Assembly (NCBI GenBank): GCA_003140135.1
Contig: PLIX01000243.1
Span: 1 to 38,990, forward strand
Direction of reading: 5' to 3'
Origin: Gammaproteobacteria bacterium
GTDB taxonomy: Bacteria > Pseudomonadota > Gammaproteobacteria > Steroidobacterales > Steroidobacteraceae
Length of the DNA stretch: 38,990 nucleotides
Each line of letters begins with the position of its first letter. The stretch's first letter is position 1. Below are positions 29,819-38,990 of the stretch, one piece after another. Below the pieces are notes generated by a model. It did not search any database and was not told the DNA's origin. It was given only the letters and a program-made list of their open reading frames with translations. Position numbers and translations under genes: made by a program.

Positions 29819-30223
29819 TGCAGCCTCCGAGTAGCACAATGGTACCTTTGCCAATGGGTATTATGTGGCATGCTCATCGGCGACTCCCGGACGATTAGGA
29901 CCCCGTCGGAGAGTGTTCCCGCAGGAGCACTCGAATAAAGAAGCCCCTCGATGTCGCGGGAGTGGATCCGGGGTCACCATGATTGCCTCCACGCTCGTAA
30001 TTACCAACACCAAAGACCCCGGCCGATCTTGAAAGGGGCGGTGACAGGAGCGGACCTGCATAGGAGTCCTTCACACCGCAACACGCGTCATCTTGAGGCC
30101 CAGAGATATTCGACCTGCAAACCTACTGTGGACTCTGCTGCGGCGATGCCATCGGCTGCGGAGAAACTGTCGCTCGAGCCTCCCGGCTCGTGGTCTGAAA
30201 TTCGCGGCCTCGTGGAAGGGTGC

Positions 30224-30676
30224 CTACTGTGCAGTCCACGCCCATCCTGTGATGCGCCAACCGGATCCGCCTTTCTGCAGGGCCAATGTAAATATTCCCG
30301 AATCCTTCACGTCCTTCCCGCTCTGCTTGTACGCAAGATTCACGGGAACGACGACATATGCTCTATCTGCAGTGATATCGATGTGCCGTGGCTTCATGAG
30401 CGAAGCTAACATATCAGTGATCTCATTTTTCTTGAGGAAAGCGTCATAGTCATTCTTCCACTGGGAGCAAGCTCCAGCACCGTGCCATTCGTGCGGCGGC
30501 ATATCATCGATGATGGACGTTTCATCCGCGCAAGTCGCGAGTTCCATCTTCGAATTGCCCTTGTTGAAGCCGTCCGCCCATTGATGCACGACTCCCATGA
30601 CATCCTTCTTATCAGAAGCCGCGCCGGGTGCTGCTGCCAGTACAGCAATGGCGAGTGCAATAAGTATCCTGTACAT
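30224..30676 (-). CDS. exported SnoaL/NTF2-like protein
   Basis: Signal peptide MYRILIALAIAVLAAAPGAAS; VMGVVHQWADGFNKGNSKMELATCADETSIIDDMPPHEWHG...GSGWRITGWAWT. Confidence 0.8.
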   Translation of the reverse strand: MYRILIALAIAVLAAAPGAASDKKDVMGVVHQWADGFNKGNSKMELATCADETSIIDDMPPHEWHGAGACSQWKNDYDAFLKKNEITDMLASLMKPRHIDITADRAYVVVPVNLAYKQSGKDVKDSGIFTLALQKGGSGWRITGWAWTAQ

Positions 30677-31160
30677 AGCCTCGTTACCCCCTTGTTTATT
30701 TGATCGGACGAACGCGGATTGGCTAGCCACGCTCCATATGATTGTTTCCCATGATCCTAGCTACCTCAGGTGCATCGATCCAGCGCCAGGGATCGCTTCC
30801 TGACCGCGAAGCTGGCATTCTCAAAGACCGAATGCGGGTGGGCGATTGGCACGCGTGCGCACACGAGGGGATTGCTTCCACGACCTGCACCGCAATAGAA
30901 CAGCCCGGGATAAATACCTGTAGCCCGTGATGGGTCACGCGTAAGAGCCTTCTGCACCGCCGATGCCTGTCTGCGTACATCGCGAGCCGCAGCCCAACAG
31001 ATCGACAAGTGCATGCCACCACGGTGTGGCGCTGCTCGCCAAGGCCCTCGATTCCGAGGCACACGACGTCACCTAGGGACAGAAACACCCGCGGCTTTTG
31101 CCCGAGACTGACGCAGGGCGGAGGACCTGAGGCGTGTAACCGCAGCTGGCAAGGCGAGGC

Positions 31161-32492
31161 TCAAAGATTGGGCGGAGGTTGATCCTTGGAATGCGGTGTA
31201 GCTGATTTCTTGCCAGTTCCACTGGCCGCCTGAATAAACTGCGCCGCCGCATTGGCGCCCTCGAATGCAATCGAAGGACTGTATGCAGTCACTGTGTAAC
31301 GCGTGACGAGACGGTCGGCACGCAGTGCGCCGCCGTTCGCGGTGTAGTGGTCTTCGGTGACGAGCACGGCTCCGCAGCGCTCGACTTGAACTCTGAAGTC
31401 TTCGGGCGTTCCTTTCAAGGCCAGATTCTCGCGGGCCGTTTTAGCGGCGCTCAGTTCACCGAGTCCCCCAAATGTCCCGCGACGATTACAAAGATCGCCC
31501 ACCTGCACACGGCCGTCGCTCTGAAAGCGCCACGTCGGCGCCTCCGGCAGGTCATTGGAGCCACTGAAGCTGCCGAATTTTTTAACTAGCCCACTCTCGA
31601 GAGCGATTTCGTGAATGGCGTTGGCGGGCGAATAGCCCACTGAGTGGACGATGCCCATCGCCCGCTCCTTGCCCGGGACGGGCGTGAACATGACTTCGAA
31701 GGACTCCCCGTCCACGGCGAAGGTATCGGCGGCAGCAGAGAGCGGAGGCGCAGTCCACGCTGCAATGACATTCACAAAACGCCCGTTGGGTATCGCCTGC
31801 ATAACACCCTTGATTGAGTCCAGATAGCTCAGTGTCTCGGCTGACTCATTGTAGTCAAGCAGGTGCTTGGATTTGAGCACCGCGCGCACTTCCTCGGGCG
31901 ACATTCCGAGTTTCACGCCGCCAATATCAATCTGGTCGGGTGGTACAGCGACCCGGTTCGCCGATGAGGTGGGTGGCGGCGCGGGAGTATCCGCCGACGT
32001 CCGCGCCTGAAGCGCAGGCGCTGTTGCGCGGTCGGCGAGCCCACCCAGAGCATACCCGGTAGTGACAAGCATCCTCTGCTGCTCTGCATCGGCACAGCTG
32101 TACTGTGAGACGGCAATATTCTTGATGCCGGTCATGCCGCCCGCGCGCGGGACAAGCTCACCCAGCACGCCAAGAGGATCTCGATTGCCGGTTTTGGTGC
32201 TAATCAAGCAATAGTAGCGGCGTACATTCGGCGGCGACCCGAGGTCAAAATGGCCGCGCACCGCCAAAAGATCGGGATTCTCTTTGAAAGACTGCTGCAT
32301 TGACGAGAAAATGCCGACCTGAGGGAGCGACTTCGGCGCATCGCTCGTAGAGGAAGCGGCCGACCCTCCGGCTTCTGTGCCGGCCGGCGGGTCAGCCAAT
32401 GCGCCGCTCCATCCGCCGCAGAACAGTTCGAGGCCCAGTACTAAAGCGCCATACCGTACTCGTTGCGAGGTCCCCACGCTTTCCCCCAGCAC
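31161..32492 (-). CDS. hypothetical exported protein (443 aa)
   Basis: Long ORF with signal-peptide-like N-terminus, Pro/Ala linker, and IDIGGVKLGMSPEEVRAVLKSKHL segment; no recognised catalytic motif. Confidence 0.75.
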   Translation of the reverse strand: MLGESVGTSQRVRYGALVLGLELFCGGWSGALADPPAGTEAGGSAASSTSDAPKSLPQVGIFSSMQQSFKENPDLLAVRGHFDLGSPPNVRRYYCLISTKTGNRDPLGVLGELVPRAGGMTGIKNIAVSQYSCADAEQQRMLVTTGYALGGLADRATAPALQARTSADTPAPPPTSSANRVAVPPDQIDIGGVKLGMSPEEVRAVLKSKHLLDYNESAETLSYLDSIKGVMQAIPNGRFVNVIAAWTAPPLSAAADTFAVDGESFEVMFTPVPGKERAMGIVHSVGYSPANAIHEIALESGLVKKFGSFSGSNDLPEAPTWRFQSDGRVQVGDLCNRRGTFGGLGELSAAKTARENLALKGTPEDFRVQVERCGAVLVTEDHYTANGGALRADRLVTRYTVTAYSPSIAFEGANAAAQFIQAASGTGKKSATPHSKDQPPPNL

Positions 32493-33162
32493 AGTGTTCG
32501 ATTGCTAGCTTCCACGATTCTAGTCGCTGACGGGGGATTCCGCACTCCGGCATTCATGCCATCGCCCTCACGGGTTCTATCCGTGCCTTGCGCGAGCGGG
32601 ATGCTCGGCTCGGTGGAACCCGCGGGGACGAACGCTCTGTCCGGTTCACGGACACCGATCCCTCGGCGCGAAGCAGGATGTATCGCGTTGCATTGGCTTC
32701 CCGATCGCGCCGCCCACCACGATGGGCGCGCACCCGTTGGCTCACACGCTGCCCGTTGACGCCGTAAAGTCCGTAGCAACTTCCGCGGACGAGCCGGAGC
32801 GGCTGGTGTTTCTCTTAAGGCCATCTCAACACGAGACCGCGCAGTTGGATAGAGCGATATTCGAGTCCTTCACAGAGGCTCTGCGCATTGCGCTGGGGTA
32901 CAAAATGGGGGTAGCGGACTCGAGTCAGCGGAAGGTGGCACGAGGGCGTGCGAGTGACCGAGAGGGCGTGAGATATATCCTTCACTTCCGCCCGCGCCCC
33001 TGCTCCATGGGATTACGCAATTCGCTGGCGGCTCGCAACCTCGTGTTGCTCGATCGCCCAACGGAGGGTTGAAGAACGCCGGCCGGGGCGGTCGCTCAAG
33101 GGACTTGACGGAGAATCGTCAGATCCTTGCGGGACTCACGAGCACCCAGACAACTGAGTTAC

Positions 33163-33348
33163 TCATGTTTGAAACCATCGTGCTTGTCCGTTGACGCAAC
33201 CGCAGTCGCTGGTGTCGGGATTCAGAACCAATCGATTCATCGTGCACGTGTACGATCTGTGCGGCGACGTGGGTGCAGGAACGAGTTCTCGTCGTTCGGC
33301 TGCCTTGCGGGCCTTGTACTCGTTGAAGTCGATGACTTGCATTCGCAT
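33163..33348 (-). CDS. hypothetical small protein
   Basis: MRMQVIDFNEYKARKAAERRELVPAPTSPH... protein-like N-terminus, otherwise unsupported. Confidence 0.3.
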   Translation of the reverse strand: MRMQVIDFNEYKARKAAERRELVPAPTSPHRSYTCTMNRLVLNPDTSDCGCVNGQARWFQT

Positions 33349-33740
33349 CAGAGCCTGTACAAACGGACATTCCTGGACGAAGAAGACAGATCAAGGCACG
33401 GTGGCCCATTTGGAGCAGTGACCTATTTCACAGGATCGCCGGAGGGCGGCGGCCGCTGTCATCAAATTGAGACGCTTGCAGCATGAGCACCGCGACGGCG
33501 GCATGCCAAGGCACGGTACGGTGCCAAGCGGGCGCCATTAAGTTCCTGTGGGTCATCCACGACCGTGGCAGCGGTGGGCCAGTAGGGTGTGAGCCGACGA
33601 CCTTCAGGCATGGCGCAAAGTGGGAGCGGCGCATCGCGCGCCCATCGAGTGCAGGGTAGTCAAGACACCGTATAAGCATCTGAGCGGATCAGGAAGGCGT
33701 CTAATACTAGAAAGCCGGTCCTTGGCTGGGCCAAGGCTTA

Positions 33741-33787
33741 AAGTCGCGTGACTCCCAAAGATATGTGATCGGCGGGAGCGACTTTTT
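33741..33787. terminator. bipartite stem-loop with flanking T/A runs, possible terminator of the AllA-like gene or intergenic structured RNA
   Basis: Nested stems AAGTCG...CGACTT and CTCCC...GGGAG, followed by TTTTT on + strand; lies about 70 nt past the minus-strand stop at 33860. Confidence 0.4.
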
Positions 33788-33859
33788 AGGATGTTCCAAA
33801 GAGTTGCGCACAGCCGAACGCCAATCTGCGAACCAGGCGCCGCACTTCAATAGTTTGAA

Positions 33860-34525
33860 TCATCCCGGCTCGAGCCGTCGCAGTGGAGCGGCGAGGTAGC
33901 AGCCGAACTCCTTGACGAAATCGACGGAAACCCGGGCATGGACGCGGCCTTGGCGATCGAGGAACTCCGCCTCATCGTCCAGTGGTACAACCGCTCCGTG
34001 CCATATGTTTGGATGTAGATACAGGCCGCGAGCCCCGTCGCACCAGAAGGTGACGAATTTATCCGGTGTGACATCGTCCCCGGGCAAAGCAAGCGGCACT
34101 ACGAAACTGCGGCCGTTGAGCGGATAGAACAGTTGGCCGCCGTCGGGGTGATAATTGGCGCGCCAGATCAGGGCGCGCTCGCGCAGCCTATCCGAGGTGC
34201 TCGTCGCCGCCTCTTCCGGCCAGTTGCTCCAGCCGAAGAGATAACTGTCCCCTACCGCGTTGTTTCGGGCGTACAGCGTCTCACCCTTCCAGCAAAATTC
34301 GAACACTCCTTCGACAATGCCGCCCTGATTGCCAGAATTCTTGTCGATTGGGCGCCAGCCTTGGGCTGGCCAGCGTACGATCTCGATGGGAAACGTCTTG
34401 GGGTCATCCACAAGACAGCCATACCCCTTGAGACTAGAGTCTGTGGCGGCAACGAGCGGGGTTTCATGCACCCGCCGCACGCCGGTTGTCGGCGCATAAG
34501 CGATTTCCCGCAGATCGATATCCAT
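33860..34525 (-). CDS. ureidoglycolate lyase (AllA)-like protein
   Basis: WRANYHPDGGQLFYPLNGRSFVVPLALPGDD...FWCDGARGLYLHPNIWHGAVVPL. Confidence 0.72.
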   Translation of the reverse strand: MDIDLREIAYAPTTGVRRVHETPLVAATDSSLKGYGCLVDDPKTFPIEIVRWPAQGWRPIDKNSGNQGGIVEGVFEFCWKGETLYARNNAVGDSYLFGWSNWPEEAATSTSDRLRERALIWRANYHPDGGQLFYPLNGRSFVVPLALPGDDVTPDKFVTFWCDGARGLYLHPNIWHGAVVPLDDEAEFLDRQGRVHARVSVDFVKEFGCYLAAPLRRLEPG

Positions 34526-34715
34526 GATGGCTTTCGTCCCGGCTGGTCAGGCTGCTGATTATGCACCGCGGCGGGGTGGCGTATTAACAGCCTTCCTGCT
34601 GCGTCTCTGCATCGACGAGCAGAAACAGCGCCCGTTCGACGACATCGCCGCTGCGATGCGATGCGGGGCGTGCCGGACGAGATCAGGCGCAATCGGGTCG
34701 CGTTGTTCGCGCGGG

Positions 34716-35819
34716 CTAAGGCGCGCGCAGCACCGGCAGCGGCGGGGCGGCCGCCGGAACGGCCGTACGGAAGTCGCGACCGAGCAGCGCAGCGATGGTT
34801 GCGGCGATCTGACCCTGGGTCACGGCCGGCGGCCCGGAGCGCTCGCCGAGCGGGGGCGTGTCCGGGCCCATGACCGCGACCCATATGTTTTCGGACCCAT
34901 GCTGCTTGACGCCGTGCTCCTTCCATTCCTCGAGCCCGCTGCCGCGGCCGTGATCACAGGTGATGATGAATGTTGTCCGCCCGCGGTACTGGGGCATCGC
35001 TTGCATTGTCTCCCAGAGCTCCCGCACGAACGCGTCCATATGGTGGGCGCTTTCGAGCACGAGGTCATAGTGGCCTATGTGCGCCCACCAGTCGGTCTCG
35101 CCGTAGCCCACAAATAGCACGCGCGGCTGCGCCGCCTTGACGTAGTCGATGAGCGGGATCTGCAGAAAGGCATCCCAAATGTCGCCCGGCTCGAGCTCGC
35201 TCGTTTGCTCATAGAGTTGCGCGAGTAGCGCCTCGCGCGGGCCCGAGCGGTTCCCTTCCGGGCGCGTCGATCCCGCCTGAAGTACGAGATGGCTGCGCGG
35301 CTCGTTGAAGATGTCCGTGAAGGCGTGCCAGGATGCGAACGCGGCCACCCGGCCTTGCAGATCCGGTGCTTGGTTCAGCCACTCGTAGACGCTGACGTTC
35401 GGATTCGGGCCGTACTCGTTGCTGTTGATGCGTGGATCCGGATGCCCGGTCAGCATCTCGTTGTAGCCGGGGTAGGAGAAGGCGAGCCCGTTCGTGACCC
35501 GGGCAATGCTGCCCCTGGTCTGGTTGCCGAAGAGCTGGCCCTGCTTGGCGACCACGTCCCAGAGGAACGGAAACAGCAGCCGACGGCGCACCGTCGGATC
35601 GTCGTTCCAGAAGCGTTCCCGAAGGCTCGCTTCGGTAGCCCAGATACCGCCGTGCTTCTCGTTGAGGAGCTTGGGATCGGCGCCCGTGAAAATCTCCTGC
35701 CAGCGCAGACCGTCGCTGACGATCAGGACCACGTTGTCGGTCTTGAGTTGCGCAAGCGCTGGCGCGCCCGCGGCAAGGGCGAGAACCGGTAGGAATGGGA
35801 GCCAGGGCGTCGACTTCAT
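34716..35819 (-). CDS. exported alkaline-phosphatase-superfamily (phosphodiesterase/sulfatase-like) protein
   Basis: Signal peptide; NVVLIVSDGLRWQEIFTGAD, YPGYNEMLTGHPD, WWAHIGHYDLVLESAHHMDAFV, TTFIITCDHGRGSG, WKEHGVKQHGSENIWVAVMGPDTPPLG. Confidence 0.92.
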   Translation of the reverse strand: MKSTPWLPFLPVLALAAGAPALAQLKTDNVVLIVSDGLRWQEIFTGADPKLLNEKHGGIWATEASLRERFWNDDPTVRRRLLFPFLWDVVAKQGQLFGNQTRGSIARVTNGLAFSYPGYNEMLTGHPDPRINSNEYGPNPNVSVYEWLNQAPDLQGRVAAFASWHAFTDIFNEPRSHLVLQAGSTRPEGNRSGPREALLAQLYEQTSELEPGDIWDAFLQIPLIDYVKAAQPRVLFVGYGETDWWAHIGHYDLVLESAHHMDAFVRELWETMQAMPQYRGRTTFIITCDHGRGSGLEEWKEHGVKQHGSENIWVAVMGPDTPPLGERSGPPAVTQGQIAATIAALLGRDFRTAVPAAAPPLPVLRAP

Positions 35820-35858
35820 GCAGCCTCCGGTCTAGCAGCCCGTTGGGCTGAGTTTTCG

Positions 35859-36155
35859 CTAAGCGAAATCAATGATTCGCCTCGGCAGCATTTCCCACGA
35901 CCGCTGAGCCGCACTGCGCAGCCTTCGCGGGTCGGAACTTCGAATCTCTTCGAGCGCTTCATCAAATCCAACGGTTACGAAGGCGCGGCACGAGCGACCG
36001 AGCATTTTGGACGGCAAACTGATGTGCAAAGGACGCAAAGCACCTTCTATCCAGTTCATACCACAAACTGGAAGCGGACTGTGCCAGACGTTGACGCCGT
36101 GGCGCTCAACGCCTAGAAATATCCACAACCGTGGCGCTAACGAACTCTGATCCAT
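35859..36155 (-). CDS. hypothetical protein
   Basis: C-terminal half (FVTVGFDEALEEIRSSDPRRLRSAAQRSWEMLPRRIIDFA) looks protein-like; N-terminal half unsupported. Confidence 0.3.
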   Translation of the reverse strand: MDQSSLAPRLWIFLGVERHGVNVWHSPLPVCGMNWIEGALRPLHISLPSKMLGRSCRAFVTVGFDEALEEIRSSDPRRLRSAAQRSWEMLPRRIIDFA

Positions 36156-36427
36156 TGAGCGAATACTATCTCACAATGCAGCAAACGAAACGCTCGACGA
36201 GCGATGTTCTGTGAACATGAGCGGCTGCTCATTGGAAGGCCGGCGGCGAGCATGCGAAACCCTATTGCGCATGGCTCACGGCGGACGCGCTCAGTATCGA
36301 TAGAGCATTTAATCGATCGTCGCGACTGAGCGTGCGTCCGCCCCGCAAATAAACTAAATTTATCTAACTCCGGGGGCAATTGATTGTACCCAACGCCAGC
36401 TCTTCCTGAAATTCGCGCGAGGGCCGT

Positions 36428-37432
36428 ATGAGCGTCGATACGACACCCCAATTCGCGATGGCAGATGCAGTATATTTCGCGCGCGAACTTTATGGGCTGA
36501 CTGCCGCGGCCTCTACGCTGCCGAGCGAGCGAGATCAGAATTTCGCCCTGGAGACTACCGCAGGCGAGAAGTGTGTCCTGAAGATAGCCAAGTCGGATGA
36601 AGACCGGTCGGTACTTGAACTGCAAAATGCGGCGCTTAGACATGCGGCACGCCGTGCCCCGCACCTGGCGCTGCCGCGGTTGATGCCGGCGACCTCGGGC
36701 GAGGAGATGGTGACGATCAGGGACGCCCATGGCGAGTCGTACTTCATGCGCCTCTTTACATGGCTTGACGGTGAAATATTCGTTCACGCCCTGCCGCATG
36801 ATGATGCGCTGCTCGCCTCTTTGGGCGCAGTGCTGGCGGAAGTCGATTGGGCGCTGCAAGGCTTCGCACATCCGGCAATGCATCGGGAGCTGCATTGGGA
36901 CTTAAGGCGCGCAGACCTGGCGCTTGCGCACCTGTCACTGTTGACACGCGAGCAGCGACCGATCGTGCGCCAGTTCATGCAAGCGTGGGCAAGCGTCGAG
37001 TGGAAAGCCTTGCGCCACAGCCTCATTCATGGTGATGCCAACGACTACAACGTGCTGGTAAGAAACGGGCGCGTAGTCGGCTTGCTCGATTTCGGAGACA
37101 TGGTGTATTCGGCCGTGGTTTGCGATTTGGCGATTGCACTCTCCTACGCGCTGCCCGATCAGCCGGATCCTCTGGACGCCTCGGTGCCTATCATCCGCGC
37201 CTACCACGCTCGATTTGCCCTAACCCCGAGCGAAATCGCGGTACTCTATCCCCTCATGACCGCGCGCCTGTGCATGAGCCTGTGCTACGCGGCGTACAAT
37301 GCACAGATGAAGAGCGGCGATGCGTATCAACTCGTGACGGCAGGACCGGCCTGGAATTTGCTGCAGTACTTGGTCGCCATACCGAAGGATACCATCCACA
37401 ACCTCTTTCACGGCGCCACCAAGAAAATATGA
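36428..37432 (+). CDS. APH-fold kinase, hydroxylysine kinase (HYKK/AGPHD1)-like
   Basis: RDQNFALETTAGEKCVLKIAKSDEDRSVLELQNAAL, LIHGDANDYNVLV (catalytic loop), GLLDFGDMVYSAVVCDLAIALSY. Confidence 0.9.
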   Translation: MSVDTTPQFAMADAVYFARELYGLTAAASTLPSERDQNFALETTAGEKCVLKIAKSDEDRSVLELQNAALRHAARRAPHLALPRLMPATSGEEMVTIRDAHGESYFMRLFTWLDGEIFVHALPHDDALLASLGAVLAEVDWALQGFAHPAMHRELHWDLRRADLALAHLSLLTREQRPIVRQFMQAWASVEWKALRHSLIHGDANDYNVLVRNGRVVGLLDFGDMVYSAVVCDLAIALSYALPDQPDPLDASVPIIRAYHARFALTPSEIAVLYPLMTARLCMSLCYAAYNAQMKSGDAYQLVTAGPAWNLLQYLVAIPKDTIHNLFHGATKKI

Positions 37433-38739
37433 GTGTCAACGAGGACTCGACAGGCGTGCTTCTCGCCGCCCGCCGCAGGTTGATCAGCCCCAGTCTGACG
37501 TTGAGCTATCGTCAGCCACTGCACATCGTTCGCGGGACCATGCAGTATCTTTTCGATCAAACTGGCCGGCGCTATCTCGACGGCTACAACAATGTGCCAC
37601 ATGTGGGGCATTGCCATCCGGAAGTCGTAAGCGCGGCTACCAAACAGATGGCATTGCTCAACACCAACACGCGCTATCTGCACGAAACCCTGGAGCAATA
37701 TGCCGAAAGCCTCACATCCACGCTGCCCGAGCCCCTTAGGATGTGCTTCTTCGTCAATTCGGGGAGTGAGGCAAACGAACTCGCCTTGCGCCTCGCACGC
37801 GTGCATACGCAATCGACCGATCTCATCGTGCTCAATGGCGCCTATCACGGCAACACCACGACGCTCACCCACATCAGCCCTTATAAGGCTGACGGCTTGG
37901 AATCCGGCCGCCCGTCTTGGGTACACATTGTGGCCCTTCCCGATGTGTACCGAGGCGAACACAAATCCGACGATCCGCGTGCAGGCGAGAAGTACGCCCA
38001 GCCCGTGGGCGAGTGCATCGCGCAACTCGAGTCGCAGCGCAAGGGTCTTTGCGGGTATATCGCCGAGAGCTGCCCCAGCGTCGGAGGGCAGCTCTTATTT
38101 CCCGAGGGCTATTTAGCGGCAGTGTACGCCAAGGTCCGCGGGGCAGGCGGCGTGTGCATTGCCGATGAGGTGCAAACTGCTTACGGCCGCCTCGGGGAAT
38201 ATTTTTATGGATTTGAGCAGCAGCGTGTCGTGCCCGACATCGTGGTACTCGGCAAACCCATCGGCAATGGTTATCCGATCGGAGCGGTGGTCACGACGGC
38301 CGAGATCGCGAGATCCTTCGACAATGGCCAGGAATTCTTCAGCACTTTCGGCGGAAGTACGGTCTCCTGCACGGTGGGAGCCGCCGTGCTTGAGATTGTG
38401 AATCAAGATCGGTTGCAGACGCACGCCAAAAAGGTCGGTTCGCACCTGTTGGCAGGGCTTCGCTCGCTGATCGATCGCTACTCACTGATTGGAGATGTGC
38501 GCGGATCGGGCTTCTTTCTCGGCGTCGAACTCGTCCGCAACCGTGACACATTAGAGCCGGCCGCGCAGGAAGCGACCGATGTCGTCAATCGCATGCGCGA
38601 CACAGGAGTTCTGATCGGTACTGATGGGCCGTTCCATAACGTTCTCAAAATTCGTCCGCCCATGCCATTCAACGCAGAAGATGCGGACGCGCTGGTGACG
38701 TGCTTGGATGATGCGCTGGCGAGATCAGAGATTAGCTAA
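37429..38739 (+). CDS. class III PLP-dependent aminotransferase / phospho-lyase (AGXT2L-like)
   Basis: [87 protein letters not shown] overlap with the kinase stop. Confidence 0.93.
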   Translation: MSVNEDSTGVLLAARRRLISPSLTLSYRQPLHIVRGTMQYLFDQTGRRYLDGYNNVPHVGHCHPEVVSAATKQMALLNTNTRYLHETLEQYAESLTSTLPEPLRMCFFVNSGSEANELALRLARVHTQSTDLIVLNGAYHGNTTTLTHISPYKADGLESGRPSWVHIVALPDVYRGEHKSDDPRAGEKYAQPVGECIAQLESQRKGLCGYIAESCPSVGGQLLFPEGYLAAVYAKVRGAGGVCIADEVQTAYGRLGEYFYGFEQQRVVPDIVVLGKPIGNGYPIGAVVTTAEIARSFDNGQEFFSTFGGSTVSCTVGAAVLEIVNQDRLQTHAKKVGSHLLAGLRSLIDRYSLIGDVRGSGFFLGVELVRNRDTLEPAAQEATDVVNRMRDTGVLIGTDGPFHNVLKIRPPMPFNAEDADALVTCLDDALARSEIS

Positions 38740-38799
38740 TATCCGCATCCGCTCGCAACGCCACTTATTCTAAAAGGTTGTCTGTCACGGGGGCATTTT

Positions 38800-38990
38800 G
38801 TGAAGATATCCTGGGTATTTGACGTCATATCTCCATTCGCCTATTTAAGTCTGAAGGAGCTGTTTCGTCTTCCGCCCGGCATAGAAGTCGAATTGGTTCC
38901 GGTATTGTTTGCCGGACTTTTGAATCACTACGGACAGGTCGGCAATGCCGAAATCGAATCGAAGCGCCAATTTACCTATCGCTTCGTCCT
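38800..38990 (+). CDS. 2-hydroxychromene-2-carboxylate isomerase-like (DsbA/GST-kappa family), partial at window edge
   Basis: GTG start; VKISWVFDVISPFAYLSLKELFRLPPGIEVELVPVLFAGLLNHYGQVGNAEIESKRQFTYRFV. Confidence 0.82.
   Translation, partial: MKISWVFDVISPFAYLSLKELFRLPPGIEVELVPVLFAGLLNHYGQVGNAEIESKRQFTYRFV

Noticed and set aside
35931-35958. Second tRNA-Arg T-arm-like string (ggtcggaacttcgaatctcttcgagcgc), possible partner att repeat
   Set aside because: Several mismatches, no anticodon arm, and it falls within a plausible coding frame (EALEEIRSSDPRR); treated as chance similarity.
36137-36895. 252-aa minus-strand ORF
   Set aside because: Overlaps antisense with the N-terminal half of the kinase; no recognisable domain.
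1-38990. CRISPR arrays, rRNA, intact tRNA, intact transposase or integrase
   Set aside because: Looked for direct-repeat arrays and characteristic motifs throughout; none recognised by eye.

Overview
38,990-bp window of GC-rich proteobacterial DNA, read as a chromosomal accessory region; a gammaproteobacterium (Xanthomonadales/Nevskiales-like) is a guess from gene content only. It is dominated by envelope and efflux genes. There is an EmrAB-TolC-type tripartite operon (837-5268, -), an RND adaptor/permease pair with no outer-membrane gene beside it (10637-15032, +), and a complete MexEF-OprN-type RND operon (19945-25911, -). The last is divergent from a TetR regulator (26109-26735, +), with two ACCGGT-centred operator-like sites between them. 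A decayed RND C-terminus lies next to the TetR gene. A second unit on the minus strand (9267 down to 5500) holds a small His/Cys-containing exported protein, a TonB-dependent receptor, a stand-alone TOBE (molbindin-like) protein and a frameshifted periplasmic protein; this is a candidate undescribed metal/oxyanion uptake or homeostasis module. Other genes include a HAMP-GGDEF-EAL protein, a metallophosphoesterase, an alpha/beta hydrolase with an Asp nucleophile, a UBP-type zinc-finger protein, an AllA-like protein, an alkaline-phosphatase-superfamily protein, and a translationally coupled hydroxylysine-kinase-like / class III PLP phospho-lyase-like pair followed by the start of a DsbA/HCCA-isomerase gene. 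Several gene remnants (nucleotidyltransferase, TIR domain, partial tRNA-Arg, RND, and a short conserved-looking ORF) indicate repeated insertion and decay. No CRISPR array, rRNA, intact tRNA or intact transposase was recognised. All family calls are from reading the translations; no database search was run.
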